Of a stretch of 23,137 nucleotides of DNA, positions 7,696 through 16,051 are shown one piece after another. Position numbers and translations under genes: made by a program. How positions within the stretch are numbered: the stretch's first letter is position 1; each line of letters opens with the position of its first letter. Origin of the DNA: Shewanellaceae bacterium UBA2521 (GTDB taxonomy: Bacteria; Pseudomonadota; Gammaproteobacteria; Enterobacterales; Shewanellaceae); contig DDNL01000045.1 of assembly GCA_002341165.1 (NCBI GenBank), positions 32,785 through 55,921 on the forward strand. Direction: 5' to 3'. The notes below the pieces were generated by a model. That model was given only the letters and a program-made list of their open reading frames with translations. It was not told the origin of the DNA and did not search any database.

Positions 7696-8124
7696 TTATG
7701 TTTTTCTTAGAGTGCCTCGCGGATAGCTGGGATGAGTGTGTTGTTGCTGAATTTGGTCAGCCCAATATTCAAAAGGACGTAATCCATTACCTGTTTTAAT
7801 GACATTAAAGCCTTGGTTTAAATTTGTTTTTCTTTTTTTGAAAGCAGGAGTTGTATGAGATTGAGTCGAAGCCGAAGCTTTTCGACGCGGTTTAGATATC
7901 GCTTTTTTTATTGGAGCTGAACCGGATTTTTCGGTCTTGCTTTTTGATTTGACAGGCTTTCTATGAACCAGAGAGCGTGTCATAGATTCCATTTCAGCTA
8001 AACGAACAGATCTTTCGCCATTAATTTTATGCCAGCCACCTTTGGACTCAATTATTGGTTGGCTGCCATATACTTTGACGTATGCTTCTGTAAATTTATC
8101 AATGATTTTTTGTGTATCAGGCAT
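7696..8124 (-). CDS. Small, very basic protein of unknown function
   Basis: A 142-residue protein I do not recognise. It has three parts. Residues 1-52 look folded (FTEAYVKVYGSQPIIESKGGWHKINGER, then a helix RLAEMESMTRSL). Residues 54-102 are a Lys/Arg/Ser/Pro/Ala-rich linker with no hydrophobic core. A short conserved-looking tail, GFNVIKTGNGLRPFEYWADQI, follows. The linker composition resembles nucleic-acid or ribosome-associated proteins, but no binding motif is present. There is no signal peptide or membrane helix. It lies about 120 bp upstream of the SMP_2-like gene on the same strand, so co-transcription is possible. No Shine-Dalgarno is evident before the ATG at 8124. Codon use and clear folded ends support a real gene. 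Confidence 0.7.
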   Translation of the reverse strand: MPDTQKIIDKFTEAYVKVYGSQPIIESKGGWHKINGERSVRLAEMESMTRSLVHRKPVKSKSKTEKSGSAPIKKAISKPRRKASASTQSHTTPAFKKRKTNLNQGFNVIKTGNGLRPFEYWADQIQQQHTHPSYPRGTLRKT

Positions 8125-8270
8125 AATTTTTTTCTATAATTTCTAGTTGTATATAATATTAGTCTACTTTTTTGTGGTTATGTAAAGTGGATGATCTGAT
8201 TTTTATTGAGGCTGTATTGGTTATATTAATGTTTATAAAGATAAGTATTTGGTAAAAGGAATATTTTGGC

Positions 8271-9608
8271 ATGCTTAATCGTATATCCCGTCCACTTGTT
8301 ATTTTGGTTGAAAAGTATCTACCTGATCCTTTCATTTTTGTTTTGGTACTCACCTTTATTGTGATGGCCGGCTCTGTGGGAATTCAAGGACATTCATGGC
8401 TGAAAACTATTCAGTTTTGGGGGCAAGGATTTTGGGGGTTATTGGGCTTTTCGATGCAAATGTTGCTCATTCTTATTAATGGTTTTTTACTTGCCAATAC
8501 TAAGATTATTCAGTTTCTTCTAACGAGTATAGCCTCGAAGGTTGCATCAGCAAAGCAAGCTATTGTGTTAATCAGTATTATGGCTTTACTGGCAAGTTGG
8601 ATCAATTGGGGATTTGGACTCGTGATTAGTGCTTTCTTTGCGAAAGCTTTGGCAAGATATGTAAAGGTTGATTATAAGCTCTTAGTGGCAAGCGCTTACT
8701 CGGGATTTTTAGTCTGGCACGGAGGTCTTTCTGGATCGATACCTTTAACTATTGCGCTAGATAATCATTTTTTACATGATAGCATGGGTGCTATTTCAAC
8801 ATCTGATACTATTTTTTCTTCCTACAATATGATTCTTGTTGCTACTTTGTTTTTGGTGATTCCTATTGTGAATATGCTTATGCTTCCTTCTAATGATGAG
8901 AGTGTATTTGTGAGTCATAAGATTTCTGAAGAGTTAAAAGAGACACAAGAAAAAGAAGAAGAACAAGAGAAAGAAAGAATAAAAGAAACCATTTCGAAGC
9001 GTTATTTAGAAAATAGTCATATTTTGGCTTACGGTATAGGCCTCAGTGGTTTGTTTTATATTGTTCATTATTTTATGGATGGTGGTGGATTAAACTTAAA
9101 CATTATCAATTTTACTTTCTTATTTCTTGCTATTTTACTACACGGAACACCTCACAGAGTATTACATACTCTCGATAAAGCAGCAGGTAGCGGTTCTGGC
9201 ATTATTTTACAATTTCCTTTTTATGCTGGGATTATGGCGATTATGACTCAATCGGGTTTAGCGGCTTGGTTATCACAGTTGTTTATTGATTTTTCCACAC
9301 CTGATACGTTTATTTTTTGGTCGTTTATCAGTGCGGGCATTATCAACTTTTTTGTACCTTCTGGTGGAGGTCAGTGGGCTGTTCAATCGCCTATCTTTAT
9401 TCCCGCAGCACAAGCTTTAGGTGTGGACGTAGCGAGAACAGCGATGGCGATCTCTTGGGGAGATGCATGGACAAATATGGTGCAGCCTTTTTGGGCTTTA
9501 CCTATCTTGGCCATTGCTGGTTTAAGTGCAAGAGATATTATGGGTTTTTGTTTGGTTCACTTAATGGTTTCAGGTGTGATTATGAGTGCTTGTTTGGTTT
9601 GGCTCTAG
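8271..9608 (+). CDS. atoE: Short-chain fatty acid transporter AtoE family
   Basis: A 445-residue, multi-helix inner-membrane protein predicted to take up short-chain fatty acids such as acetoacetate or butyrate. Family signatures are clear: PDPFIFVLVLTF near the N-terminus, ASWINWGFGLVISAFFA (about 108-124), WHGGLSGSIPLT (149-160), and FFVPSGGGQWAVQSP in the C-terminal half. A charged insert of about 35 residues (209-245, many E and K) forms a cytoplasmic loop in the middle. AAGGA lies about 10 nt before the ATG. The partner atoD/atoA CoA-transferase genes are not beside it, so it acts as an orphan transporter in this window. The MsrB/A gene follows after 34 nt and may be co-transcribed. Confidence 0.9.
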   Translation: MLNRISRPLVILVEKYLPDPFIFVLVLTFIVMAGSVGIQGHSWLKTIQFWGQGFWGLLGFSMQMLLILINGFLLANTKIIQFLLTSIASKVASAKQAIVLISIMALLASWINWGFGLVISAFFAKALARYVKVDYKLLVASAYSGFLVWHGGLSGSIPLTIALDNHFLHDSMGAISTSDTIFSSYNMILVATLFLVIPIVNMLMLPSNDESVFVSHKISEELKETQEKEEEQEKERIKETISKRYLENSHILAYGIGLSGLFYIVHYFMDGGGLNLNIINFTFLFLAILLHGTPHRVLHTLDKAAGSGSGIILQFPFYAGIMAIMTQSGLAAWLSQLFIDFSTPDTFIFWSFISAGIINFFVPSGGGQWAVQSPIFIPAAQALGVDVARTAMAISWGDAWTNMVQPFWALPILAIAGLSARDIMGFCLVHLMVSGVIMSACLVWL

Positions 9609-9642
9609 ATAGTAAATCGATATTTTTATTTGAGGTTAGAGC

Positions 9643-10542
9643 GTGAAGTTAAAAGATTTAACTGTATTTGAGTCCTATATTATAGAGCAACAAGGTACAG
9701 AGCCTCCTTTTTCAGGAGAGTATATTCATTGTACTCAGGAAGGAGAGTATGTGTGCCGTCGTTGCTCCTCTCCATTATTTGATTCAGATTCTAAGTTTCC
9801 TACGCATTGTGGCTGGGTCAGCTTTGATGCATCAATAGAGGAAGCGATTCAATATTTGACTGATGCAGATGGAGACCGCGTTGAGATTAGGTGTAAAGCT
9901 TGTGATGCCCATTTGGGACATGTATTTGAAGGTGAAGGGTTTACTGCAAATAATAAACGCTATTGTGTCAACTCTGTTTCGTTAAGCTTTGAATTAAACC
10001 AAGCCGATAACCTAGGTCGAGCCGTTCTAGGTGGTGGTTGTTTTTGGTGTTTAGATGCTTTGTTTAGTCAGCTAGAAGGTATCATATCCGTACAAGTTGG
10101 CTATGCAGGAGGAGAGCAAAGCGATGCACATTATCAAGATGTATGTAGTGGAACAACCAAGCATGCTGAAGTGGTTTATATTGAGTTTAATCAAGCTCAG
10201 ATTTCTTATCAGCGTTTACTGGAGTTATTTTTTGCAACGCATGATCCAACTACGCTGAACAGGCAGGGGCAGGATAGAGGAGCACAATATCGCTCTGTAA
10301 TTTTCTACATGGATGCTTTTCAGCAACAGAAAGCACAAGCTATGATGAAACAACTTACTCAATCTGGCCAGTTTATAGATCCTATTGTAACCGAGTTATT
10401 GCCCTTTGAGCATTTTTATGAGGCTGAGGTTGAACACAAAAATTACTTCGAGCGTCATCCGCAGCAAGGTTATTGTCAAACTGTGATTGCTCCCAAAGTC
10501 GATAAGTTGAAGAAAATAGCTAAAAATGAGCTTCTGCCATAG
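9643..10542 (+). CDS. msrBA: Fused methionine sulfoxide reductase MsrB-MsrA
   Basis: A 299-residue protein that reduces both epimers of methionine sulfoxide, repairing oxidised proteins in the cytosol. The MsrB domain (about 1-117) reduces the R form. It has the zinc cysteines 38/41 (CRRC) and 84/87 (CKAC), and Cys108 in RYCVNS as the nucleophile. The MsrA domain (about 126-299) reduces the S form, with nucleophile Cys133 in GGGCFWC and the following QVGYAGG. The C-terminus has CQTV, a usual place for an MsrA resolving cysteine. The start is GTG at 9643, with GAGG seven bases upstream. There is no signal peptide. The B-then-A order is the less familiar arrangement; many pathogens have A-then-B. 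Gene identity is secure. Confidence 0.94.
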   Translation: MKLKDLTVFESYIIEQQGTEPPFSGEYIHCTQEGEYVCRRCSSPLFDSDSKFPTHCGWVSFDASIEEAIQYLTDADGDRVEIRCKACDAHLGHVFEGEGFTANNKRYCVNSVSLSFELNQADNLGRAVLGGGCFWCLDALFSQLEGIISVQVGYAGGEQSDAHYQDVCSGTTKHAEVVYIEFNQAQISYQRLLELFFATHDPTTLNRQGQDRGAQYRSVIFYMDAFQQQKAQAMMKQLTQSGQFIDPIVTELLPFEHFYEAEVEHKNYFERHPQQGYCQTVIAPKVDKLKKIAKNELLP

Positions 10543-10712
10543 ATAAATAGGTCTTTTGTATAATGAGTGCATTGATTTATAAGTATATATTTAATCCACA
10601 GGTCTGTGTATAACTTTTTTGGATGAGGTCTGTCGCTTTGAAGACAGAGTAAAGAAATCTTTTATTAAGTCGATGCAGTATTATATATAAAGCTGACTTC
10701 AGTTGTTGGTTT

Positions 10713-11120
10713 ATGCCACCAAAACCTACGATAGGACCTACAGCACAACTTTATGTCAAAGAAGCTGGATTTGATTATTTAGCACGTATTGATACTGGAG
10801 CACGGATATCATCTATTCATGCCTTTGATATTCAGTTAAGAGGCTCTGCTCTTAGCCCTATGCACCTGAATAAAGGGAAGAAAATTTTATTTTCTACTGA
10901 AAATCATCAAGGTAGGCAAGCTAGAATAGAAGCCATCGTCATTGATGTTCCAGTTATAAGGACACCTGTTGGCTCGGAAGAACGTTATATTGTCGAACTT
11001 GTAATCGGTGATTATCGAGTGCATGCGACATTACGCGATAGAAGCCAGATGGACTATAAGCTTTTAATTGGCCGTAACTGGCTTGAAGGCCATTATTTGG
11101 TCGATGTTGATTTGTTTTAG
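10713..11120 (+). CDS. Retropepsin-like protein, RimB / ATP-dependent zinc protease family
   Basis: A 135-residue protein with an aspartic-protease signature DTGA at residues 27-30 (ARIDTGARISSIHA). The C-terminal block LLIGRNWLEGHYLVDVDLF is typical of the PF05618-type family. A member of that family, RimB, partners with RimK, which adds glutamates to ribosomal protein S6; no rimK is beside it here. The historic name 'ATP-dependent zinc protease' is not supported by visible ATP or zinc motifs. There is no signal peptide. The frame is open about 60 bp upstream but has no start codon there, so ATG 10713 is used despite a poor Shine-Dalgarno. A TATAAT at 10559-10564 could be its promoter. Family good, physiological role uncertain. 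Confidence 0.82.
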   Translation: MPPKPTIGPTAQLYVKEAGFDYLARIDTGARISSIHAFDIQLRGSALSPMHLNKGKKILFSTENHQGRQARIEAIVIDVPVIRTPVGSEERYIVELVIGDYRVHATLRDRSQMDYKLLIGRNWLEGHYLVDVDLF

Positions 11121-11159
11121 TGTTTTGCTTTATGCATGCCTACTGCTCAGATTCCTACT

Positions 11160-11240
11160 ATGATTCCTACTATTGAAGTTAAATCTTCCTTTTTTAATTT
11201 ATTTTTGTATATTAAACTCTTTTTATCGTTGTTAGGCTAG
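11160..11240 (+). CDS. Candidate Phe-rich leader peptide for pheST
   Basis: A 26-codon ORF upstream of pheS, in the position of E. coli pheM. Its core reads SSFFNLFLYIKLF, with four Phe codons (all TTT) in eleven positions, plus many Leu. An in-frame ATG at 11136 would add eight residues. Downstream come a hairpin across the stop codon (11234-11240 with 11251-11257) and a longer one at 11293-11326, 20 nt before pheS. In E. coli, ribosome stalling at the Phe codons of pheM controls termination before pheS. Doubts: no clear Shine-Dalgarno, and TTT is common in AT-rich DNA. Confidence 0.45.
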   Translation: MIPTIEVKSSFFNLFLYIKLFLSLLG

Positions 11241-11292
11241 CCAAATGTATCTAGCTTCGGTAAAATTCCACCTTTAAATTTAAATTTTTTTA

Positions 11293-12351
<1,059 letters not shown>

Positions 12352-12367
12352 GTGGAGCACGTATTAA

Positions 12368-14755
12368 ATGAAATTTAGTGAAGCTTGGCTCAGAGAGTGG
12401 ATCAATCCTGAAATAACCAGTGAGCAATTATGTGAACAATTGACTATGGCTGGGCTCGAAGTTGATGATATATCTCAAGTTGCCGGTGACTTTACCGGTG
12501 TTAAAGTAGGGCGCGTTGTGTCCTGTCAGCAACATCCAGATGCAGACAAACTTCGTGTTACCCAAGTTGATATAGGTGAAACTGAACTGCTCGACATTGT
12601 TTGTGGTGCATCAAATTGTCGTGAAGGACTCTTTGTTGCTGTGGCGACTGTAGGTGCTCTTCTTCCAGGAAACTTTAAAATTAAAAAGGCGAAACTTAGA
12701 GGCCAACCTAGTCACGGTATGCTTTGCGCCTATCAAGAGTTGGGTATAGAGATCGAGCAAGACGGTATTATTGAGCTACCACAAGATGCTGTGATTGGAA
12801 CTGATTTTCGTGATTATCTCAAGCTCAATGATCAGATCATTGATATTGATTTAACGCCTAACCGTGCAGATTGCTTGGGTTTACTCGGTTTAGCTCGAGA
12901 AATGGCTGCATTAAATGGCTTATCTTACCTCAAGCCCAGCTGGAGTCCCATTGAACCTACGATCAATGAAGCGATAGACATTAAACTGGAAGCGTCGAAA
13001 GCGTGTCCTAAATATTTAGGACGTGTTATTCGTGGCGTGAATATGTCAGCACAAACACCACTTTGGATGCAAGAAAAGTTACGTCGTAGTGGCGTGCGTT
13101 CTATTGATCCTATTGTTGATGTGACTAATTATGTCATGCTTGAATTGGGTCAACCTATGCATGCTTTTGATTTGAATCAAATTGAAGGCACTGTGTCTGC
13201 GCGCTATGCACGTGAAGGTGAAACATTGGTTCTACTTGACGGTAAAGAAGTGACTTTGCGTTCCGATACTTTGGTGATTGCAGATCAAAATAAAGCTTTA
13301 GCTATGGCCGGAATTTTTGGTGGTCTTGCGTCATCGGTAACTCAAGCGACACAAGACATTTTCTTGGAGTGTGCTTTTTTCTCTCCAGATGAAATGCGTG
13401 GCCAAGCACGTCATTATGGTTTGCATACAGATTCCTCGCATCGATTTGAGCGCGGTGTTGATTATGCACTGCAAGAACTTGCTATAGAGCGTGCATCACA
13501 GCTTATTTCAGATATCTGTGGTGGTGAGTTCAGCCAAGTACATGCTGTGATAGAAGCCGATGATTTACCTCAAAGTAAGCAAGTTACCTTGCATAAAGAA
13601 AAGCTTGACCGTGTATTGGGTCATGCGATAACTCATGAACGTATTGAGCAAATCTTTCATGGATTAGAGCTGAGCTTTACTTATACCCAAGATACTTGGG
13701 TTGTTGATGTACCAAGCTTTAGGTTTGATCTTGCAATAGAAGAAGATCTTATTGAAGAGGTTGCACGCGTTTATGGTTATAATAACATTCCTAATGTTGC
13801 ACCATCAGGTATGTTATCGATGCGTACGCACAAAGAATCTTTGCTGACTTTAAACAAGATACGTCAAACTTTGATCACGCGTGGTTATCAAGAAGCTGTA
13901 ACCTATAGCTTTGTTGATCCTAAGCTACAAGTACTGATGCACCCAAACTTAGAAGCTTTAACCTTGCCAAATCCTATCTCTGAAGATATGTCTGTGATGC
14001 GTACTTCGCTTTTCACTGGATTGTTATCTGCGGTCAGTTACAATCAAAAGCGCCAGCAAAATCGCGTACGTCTTTTTGAAACAGGATTGAGATTCTTACC
14101 TGATGCAAGTTCGCCTATGGGTGTCAAGCAGCAGCCTGTGCTTGCGGCTGTGGTTTCAGGTGCGCAGCAGGTTGAACACTGGAATTCACCTACGAGACAA
14201 GCTGACTTTTTTGATTTGAAATCTGACTTGGAATGTTTGTTGGAACTTACTGCTGATGCTTTATCTTTTGACTTTGAGAAAGTGGTGTGTGATGGCTTTC
14301 ATCCAGGACAATGTGCACAAATTAATTACTTAGGTGAAAAAGTAGGCGTGATAGGTACAATACATCCATCATTGCATAAAACTTTCGGCTTAACTGAGCG
14401 TACAATTATCTGCGAGGTAGAACTTGCATGCTTGCAAAAATATAAGGTACCACAGTTTGATTGCGTCTCTAAGTTCCCTTCGAATAAAAGAGATATTGCT
14501 ATCATAGTTGATGAAAAAGTCAACTCAAATAATCTGTTAAATTTGATAAGAAAAGTTGGCGGTAGTCAATTAGTTGATTTAAACTTATTTGATATATATC
14601 AAGGTTCAAGCATTGAGCAAGGCTATAAGAGCTTTGCCATATCGATGGTTATTCAAGATAACGATCGCACCTTGGAAGAACCGGAGATTACTGAAATGGT
14701 CACAAAGATTGTTTCGGCTCTGAAATCCGATTTCAACGCATCCTTGAGGGATTAA
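12368..14755 (+). CDS. pheT: Phenylalanyl-tRNA synthetase beta subunit
   Basis: A 795-residue beta subunit that binds tRNA-Phe and edits mischarged Tyr-tRNA-Phe. An N-terminal EMAP/TRBD-type tRNA-binding domain (about 40-150) includes HPDADKLRVTQVD and RGQPSHGMLC. B3/B4 editing, B5 and catalytic-like core domains follow (DLTPNRADCLG, SHRFERGVDY, EDLIEEVARVYGYNNIP). The C-terminal FDX-ACB anticodon-binding domain begins near FDCVSKFPSNKRDIAI. The length is typical. GGAG lies ten bases before the ATG. ihfA starts three bases after its stop, so translation is probably coupled. No damage is seen. Confidence 0.98.
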   Translation: MKFSEAWLREWINPEITSEQLCEQLTMAGLEVDDISQVAGDFTGVKVGRVVSCQQHPDADKLRVTQVDIGETELLDIVCGASNCREGLFVAVATVGALLPGNFKIKKAKLRGQPSHGMLCAYQELGIEIEQDGIIELPQDAVIGTDFRDYLKLNDQIIDIDLTPNRADCLGLLGLAREMAALNGLSYLKPSWSPIEPTINEAIDIKLEASKACPKYLGRVIRGVNMSAQTPLWMQEKLRRSGVRSIDPIVDVTNYVMLELGQPMHAFDLNQIEGTVSARYAREGETLVLLDGKEVTLRSDTLVIADQNKALAMAGIFGGLASSVTQATQDIFLECAFFSPDEMRGQARHYGLHTDSSHRFERGVDYALQELAIERASQLISDICGGEFSQVHAVIEADDLPQSKQVTLHKEKLDRVLGHAITHERIEQIFHGLELSFTYTQDTWVVDVPSFRFDLAIEEDLIEEVARVYGYNNIPNVAPSGMLSMRTHKESLLTLNKIRQTLITRGYQEAVTYSFVDPKLQVLMHPNLEALTLPNPISEDMSVMRTSLFTGLLSAVSYNQKRQQNRVRLFETGLRFLPDASSPMGVKQQPVLAAVVSGAQQVEHWNSPTRQADFFDLKSDLECLLELTADALSFDFEKVVCDGFHPGQCAQINYLGEKVGVIGTIHPSLHKTFGLTERTIICEVELACLQKYKVPQFDCVSKFPSNKRDIAIIVDEKVNSNNLLNLIRKVGGSQLVDLNLFDIYQGSSIEQGYKSFAISMVIQDNDRTLEEPEITEMVTKIVSALKSDFNASLRD

Positions 14756-14758
14756 AAC

Positions 14759-15055
14759 ATGGCATTAACCAAAGCCGAAATGGCAGAACATTTATCTTTA
14801 CACTTAGGAATGAACAAAAAACACGCCAAAGGAATGGTTGAAGCTTTCTTCGAAGAAATTCGGGAAACATTAGAATCAGGCCGTCAAGTTAAACTATCAG
14901 GGTTTGGTAACTTTGATTTGCGCGATAAACAGCCTCGTCCAGGTCGGAATCCTAAAACTAAAGAAGATGTTATGATTAGTGCGCGACGTGTTGTAACTTT
15001 TAAGCCAGGTCAAAAATTAAAGAGTAGAGTTGAAAACATCGAAACTGTAGAGTAG
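14759..15055 (+). CDS. ihfA: Integration host factor alpha subunit
   Basis: A 98-residue HU/IHF-family protein. With IhfB it bends DNA sharply at specific sites in recombination, replication and transcription. The family signature [20 protein letters not shown] lies on the DNA-binding arm, and the N-terminal half has the dimerisation helices ([12 protein letters not shown]). IHF alpha rather than HU or IHF beta is supported by position directly after pheT, the order known in enteric and many other gammaproteobacteria, and by [26 protein letters not shown] Shine-Dalgarno lies inside the pheT end, eight bases before the ATG. A strong terminator follows 15 bp after the stop. Confidence 0.96.
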   Translation: MALTKAEMAEHLSLHLGMNKKHAKGMVEAFFEEIRETLESGRQVKLSGFGNFDLRDKQPRPGRNPKTKEDVMISARRVVTFKPGQKLKSRVENIETVE

Positions 15056-15057
15056 TT

Positions 15058-15258
15058 TCAGTTTTTCTTAAAGAGCATGTTAAGTTTAGCATGCTCTTCT
15101 TTTTTCTTGTTCTCAGAGAAATAAACCTTCGGTATCACTTTATACCCATCGTTGGCTCCATGATTCGTGGTATACTCACAGCTAAAACCATAGTAAGCGC
15201 TATCTGCTTCATTTAAACTCTTTTTTGTCGATTTGTGTGGAAGATTTTTTCTTCTCAT
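15058..15258 (-). CDS. Doubtful 66-residue ORF between ihfA and tsaB
   Basis: A minus-strand ORF fills the ihfA-tsaB gap. Its middle looks protein-like (YYGFSCEYTTNHGANDG, then YKVIPKVYF), but the last third is read through the ihfA terminator, which makes that end suspect. There is no Shine-Dalgarno before the ATG at 15258 and no recognisable domain, signal peptide or helix. It could be a small orphan gene, a decayed gene fragment or chance. I list it because the gap of about 260 bp holds nothing else apart from the terminator and the tsaB upstream region. Confidence 0.22.
   Translation of the reverse strand: MRRKNLPHKSTKKSLNEADSAYYGFSCEYTTNHGANDGYKVIPKVYFSENKKKEEHAKLNMLFKKN
15071..15105 (+). 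terminator. Terminator of pheS-pheT-ihfA
   Basis: AAGAGCATG (15071-15079) pairs perfectly with CATGCTCTT (15090-15098), with a 10-nt loop, then C and six T (15100-15105). It sits 15 bp after the ihfA stop. Confidence 0.85.
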
Positions 15259-15316
15259 AAAAAGCTATATTGAGTTTGTGGTGAGAGCTATTGATAAAGA
15301 GATTGGATATACAAAA

Positions 15317-16018
15317 ATGAAACCATATCATAAAATTTTGGCTGTTGATTCATGCACAGAGATATGTTCTGTTGCATTGCTCAGTGATCAGCAGTATTGG
15401 GCTCAGGTGCAAGATGCACCTCGCGATCACAGCAAAAATTTGTTACCTATGATAGATGAAGTGCTTGATCAAGCAGGCATTAAATTGGATGATATAGATG
15501 CTTTTGCTTTAACTCGTGGTCCAGGAAGTTTTACTGGCGTTAGAATTGGTACCAGCATTGTACAAGGCTTGGCATTTGGAGCAGATAAGCCTGTGATCGA
15601 GGTATCGAGTTTAGCAACGATGGCACAGAGGCAAATTCACCAACATCCAGAAGTTAAAGATATATTCTGCGCCATTGATGCAAGAATGGGAGAGGTGTAT
15701 TTTGCGCATTATACCCAAAAGCAAGGTATTGCAAGACTTGTTGGAGAAGAGTCAGTTGTTGCCCCTGAAATTTTATTGACTAAAGGAGTAGAGTCTAATA
15801 ACTTAACCGCTATAGTCGGAACAGGATTTGTTACCTACCCAGAGTTAAAATCAATGGTTCAGAAACAAAATTTGATTGAGTCTGATATAGACTATCCCGT
15901 TGCAGAAGATATGATGACTTTGGCTGTCGATCTATTCGCACAAAGTCAGCTGAAGTCAGCAATGGATGTGCAACCTATTTATTTAAGGAATACAGTGGCT
16001 TGGAAAAAAAGCACTTAA
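15317..16018 (+). CDS. tsaB: tRNA threonylcarbamoyladenosine biosynthesis protein TsaB
   Basis: A 233-residue ASKHA-fold protein that forms a complex with TsaD and TsaE to make t6A37 in tRNAs decoding ANN codons; cytosolic. The N-terminus KILAVDSCTEICSVAL is the first phosphate-binding strand-turn region, and TRGPGSFTGVRIGTS (about 66-80) is the family hallmark. The start is the ATG at 15317 because homology begins at KILAVD. The frame is open back to 15233, but that 28-residue extension has no counterpart. TsaD and TsaE genes are not in the window. fadD follows after 33 nt with its own Shine-Dalgarno, so the two may be co-transcribed. Confidence 0.95.
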   Translation: MKPYHKILAVDSCTEICSVALLSDQQYWAQVQDAPRDHSKNLLPMIDEVLDQAGIKLDDIDAFALTRGPGSFTGVRIGTSIVQGLAFGADKPVIEVSSLATMAQRQIHQHPEVKDIFCAIDARMGEVYFAHYTQKQGIARLVGEESVVAPEILLTKGVESNNLTAIVGTGFVTYPELKSMVQKQNLIESDIDYPVAEDMMTLAVDLFAQSQLKSAMDVQPIYLRNTVAWKKST

Positions 16019-16051
16019 AAGAAACGAGCTAACTATGAGTGAGGGTTTATT

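Noticed and set aside
8159..8353. Minus-strand ORF overlapping the atoE start
   Set aside because: It runs through the atoE upstream region and start with no Shine-Dalgarno and no family resemblance.
10610..10650. Small hairpins (CACAG/CTGTG and TCTGTC/GACAGA) before the retropepsin gene
   Set aside because: Stems are 5-6 bp with no T-run and no riboswitch-like arrangement; not enough to call.
15233..15316. 28-residue N-terminal extension of TsaB
   Set aside because: TsaB homology starts at the KILAVD strand just after the ATG at 15317; the extension is not conserved in the family.
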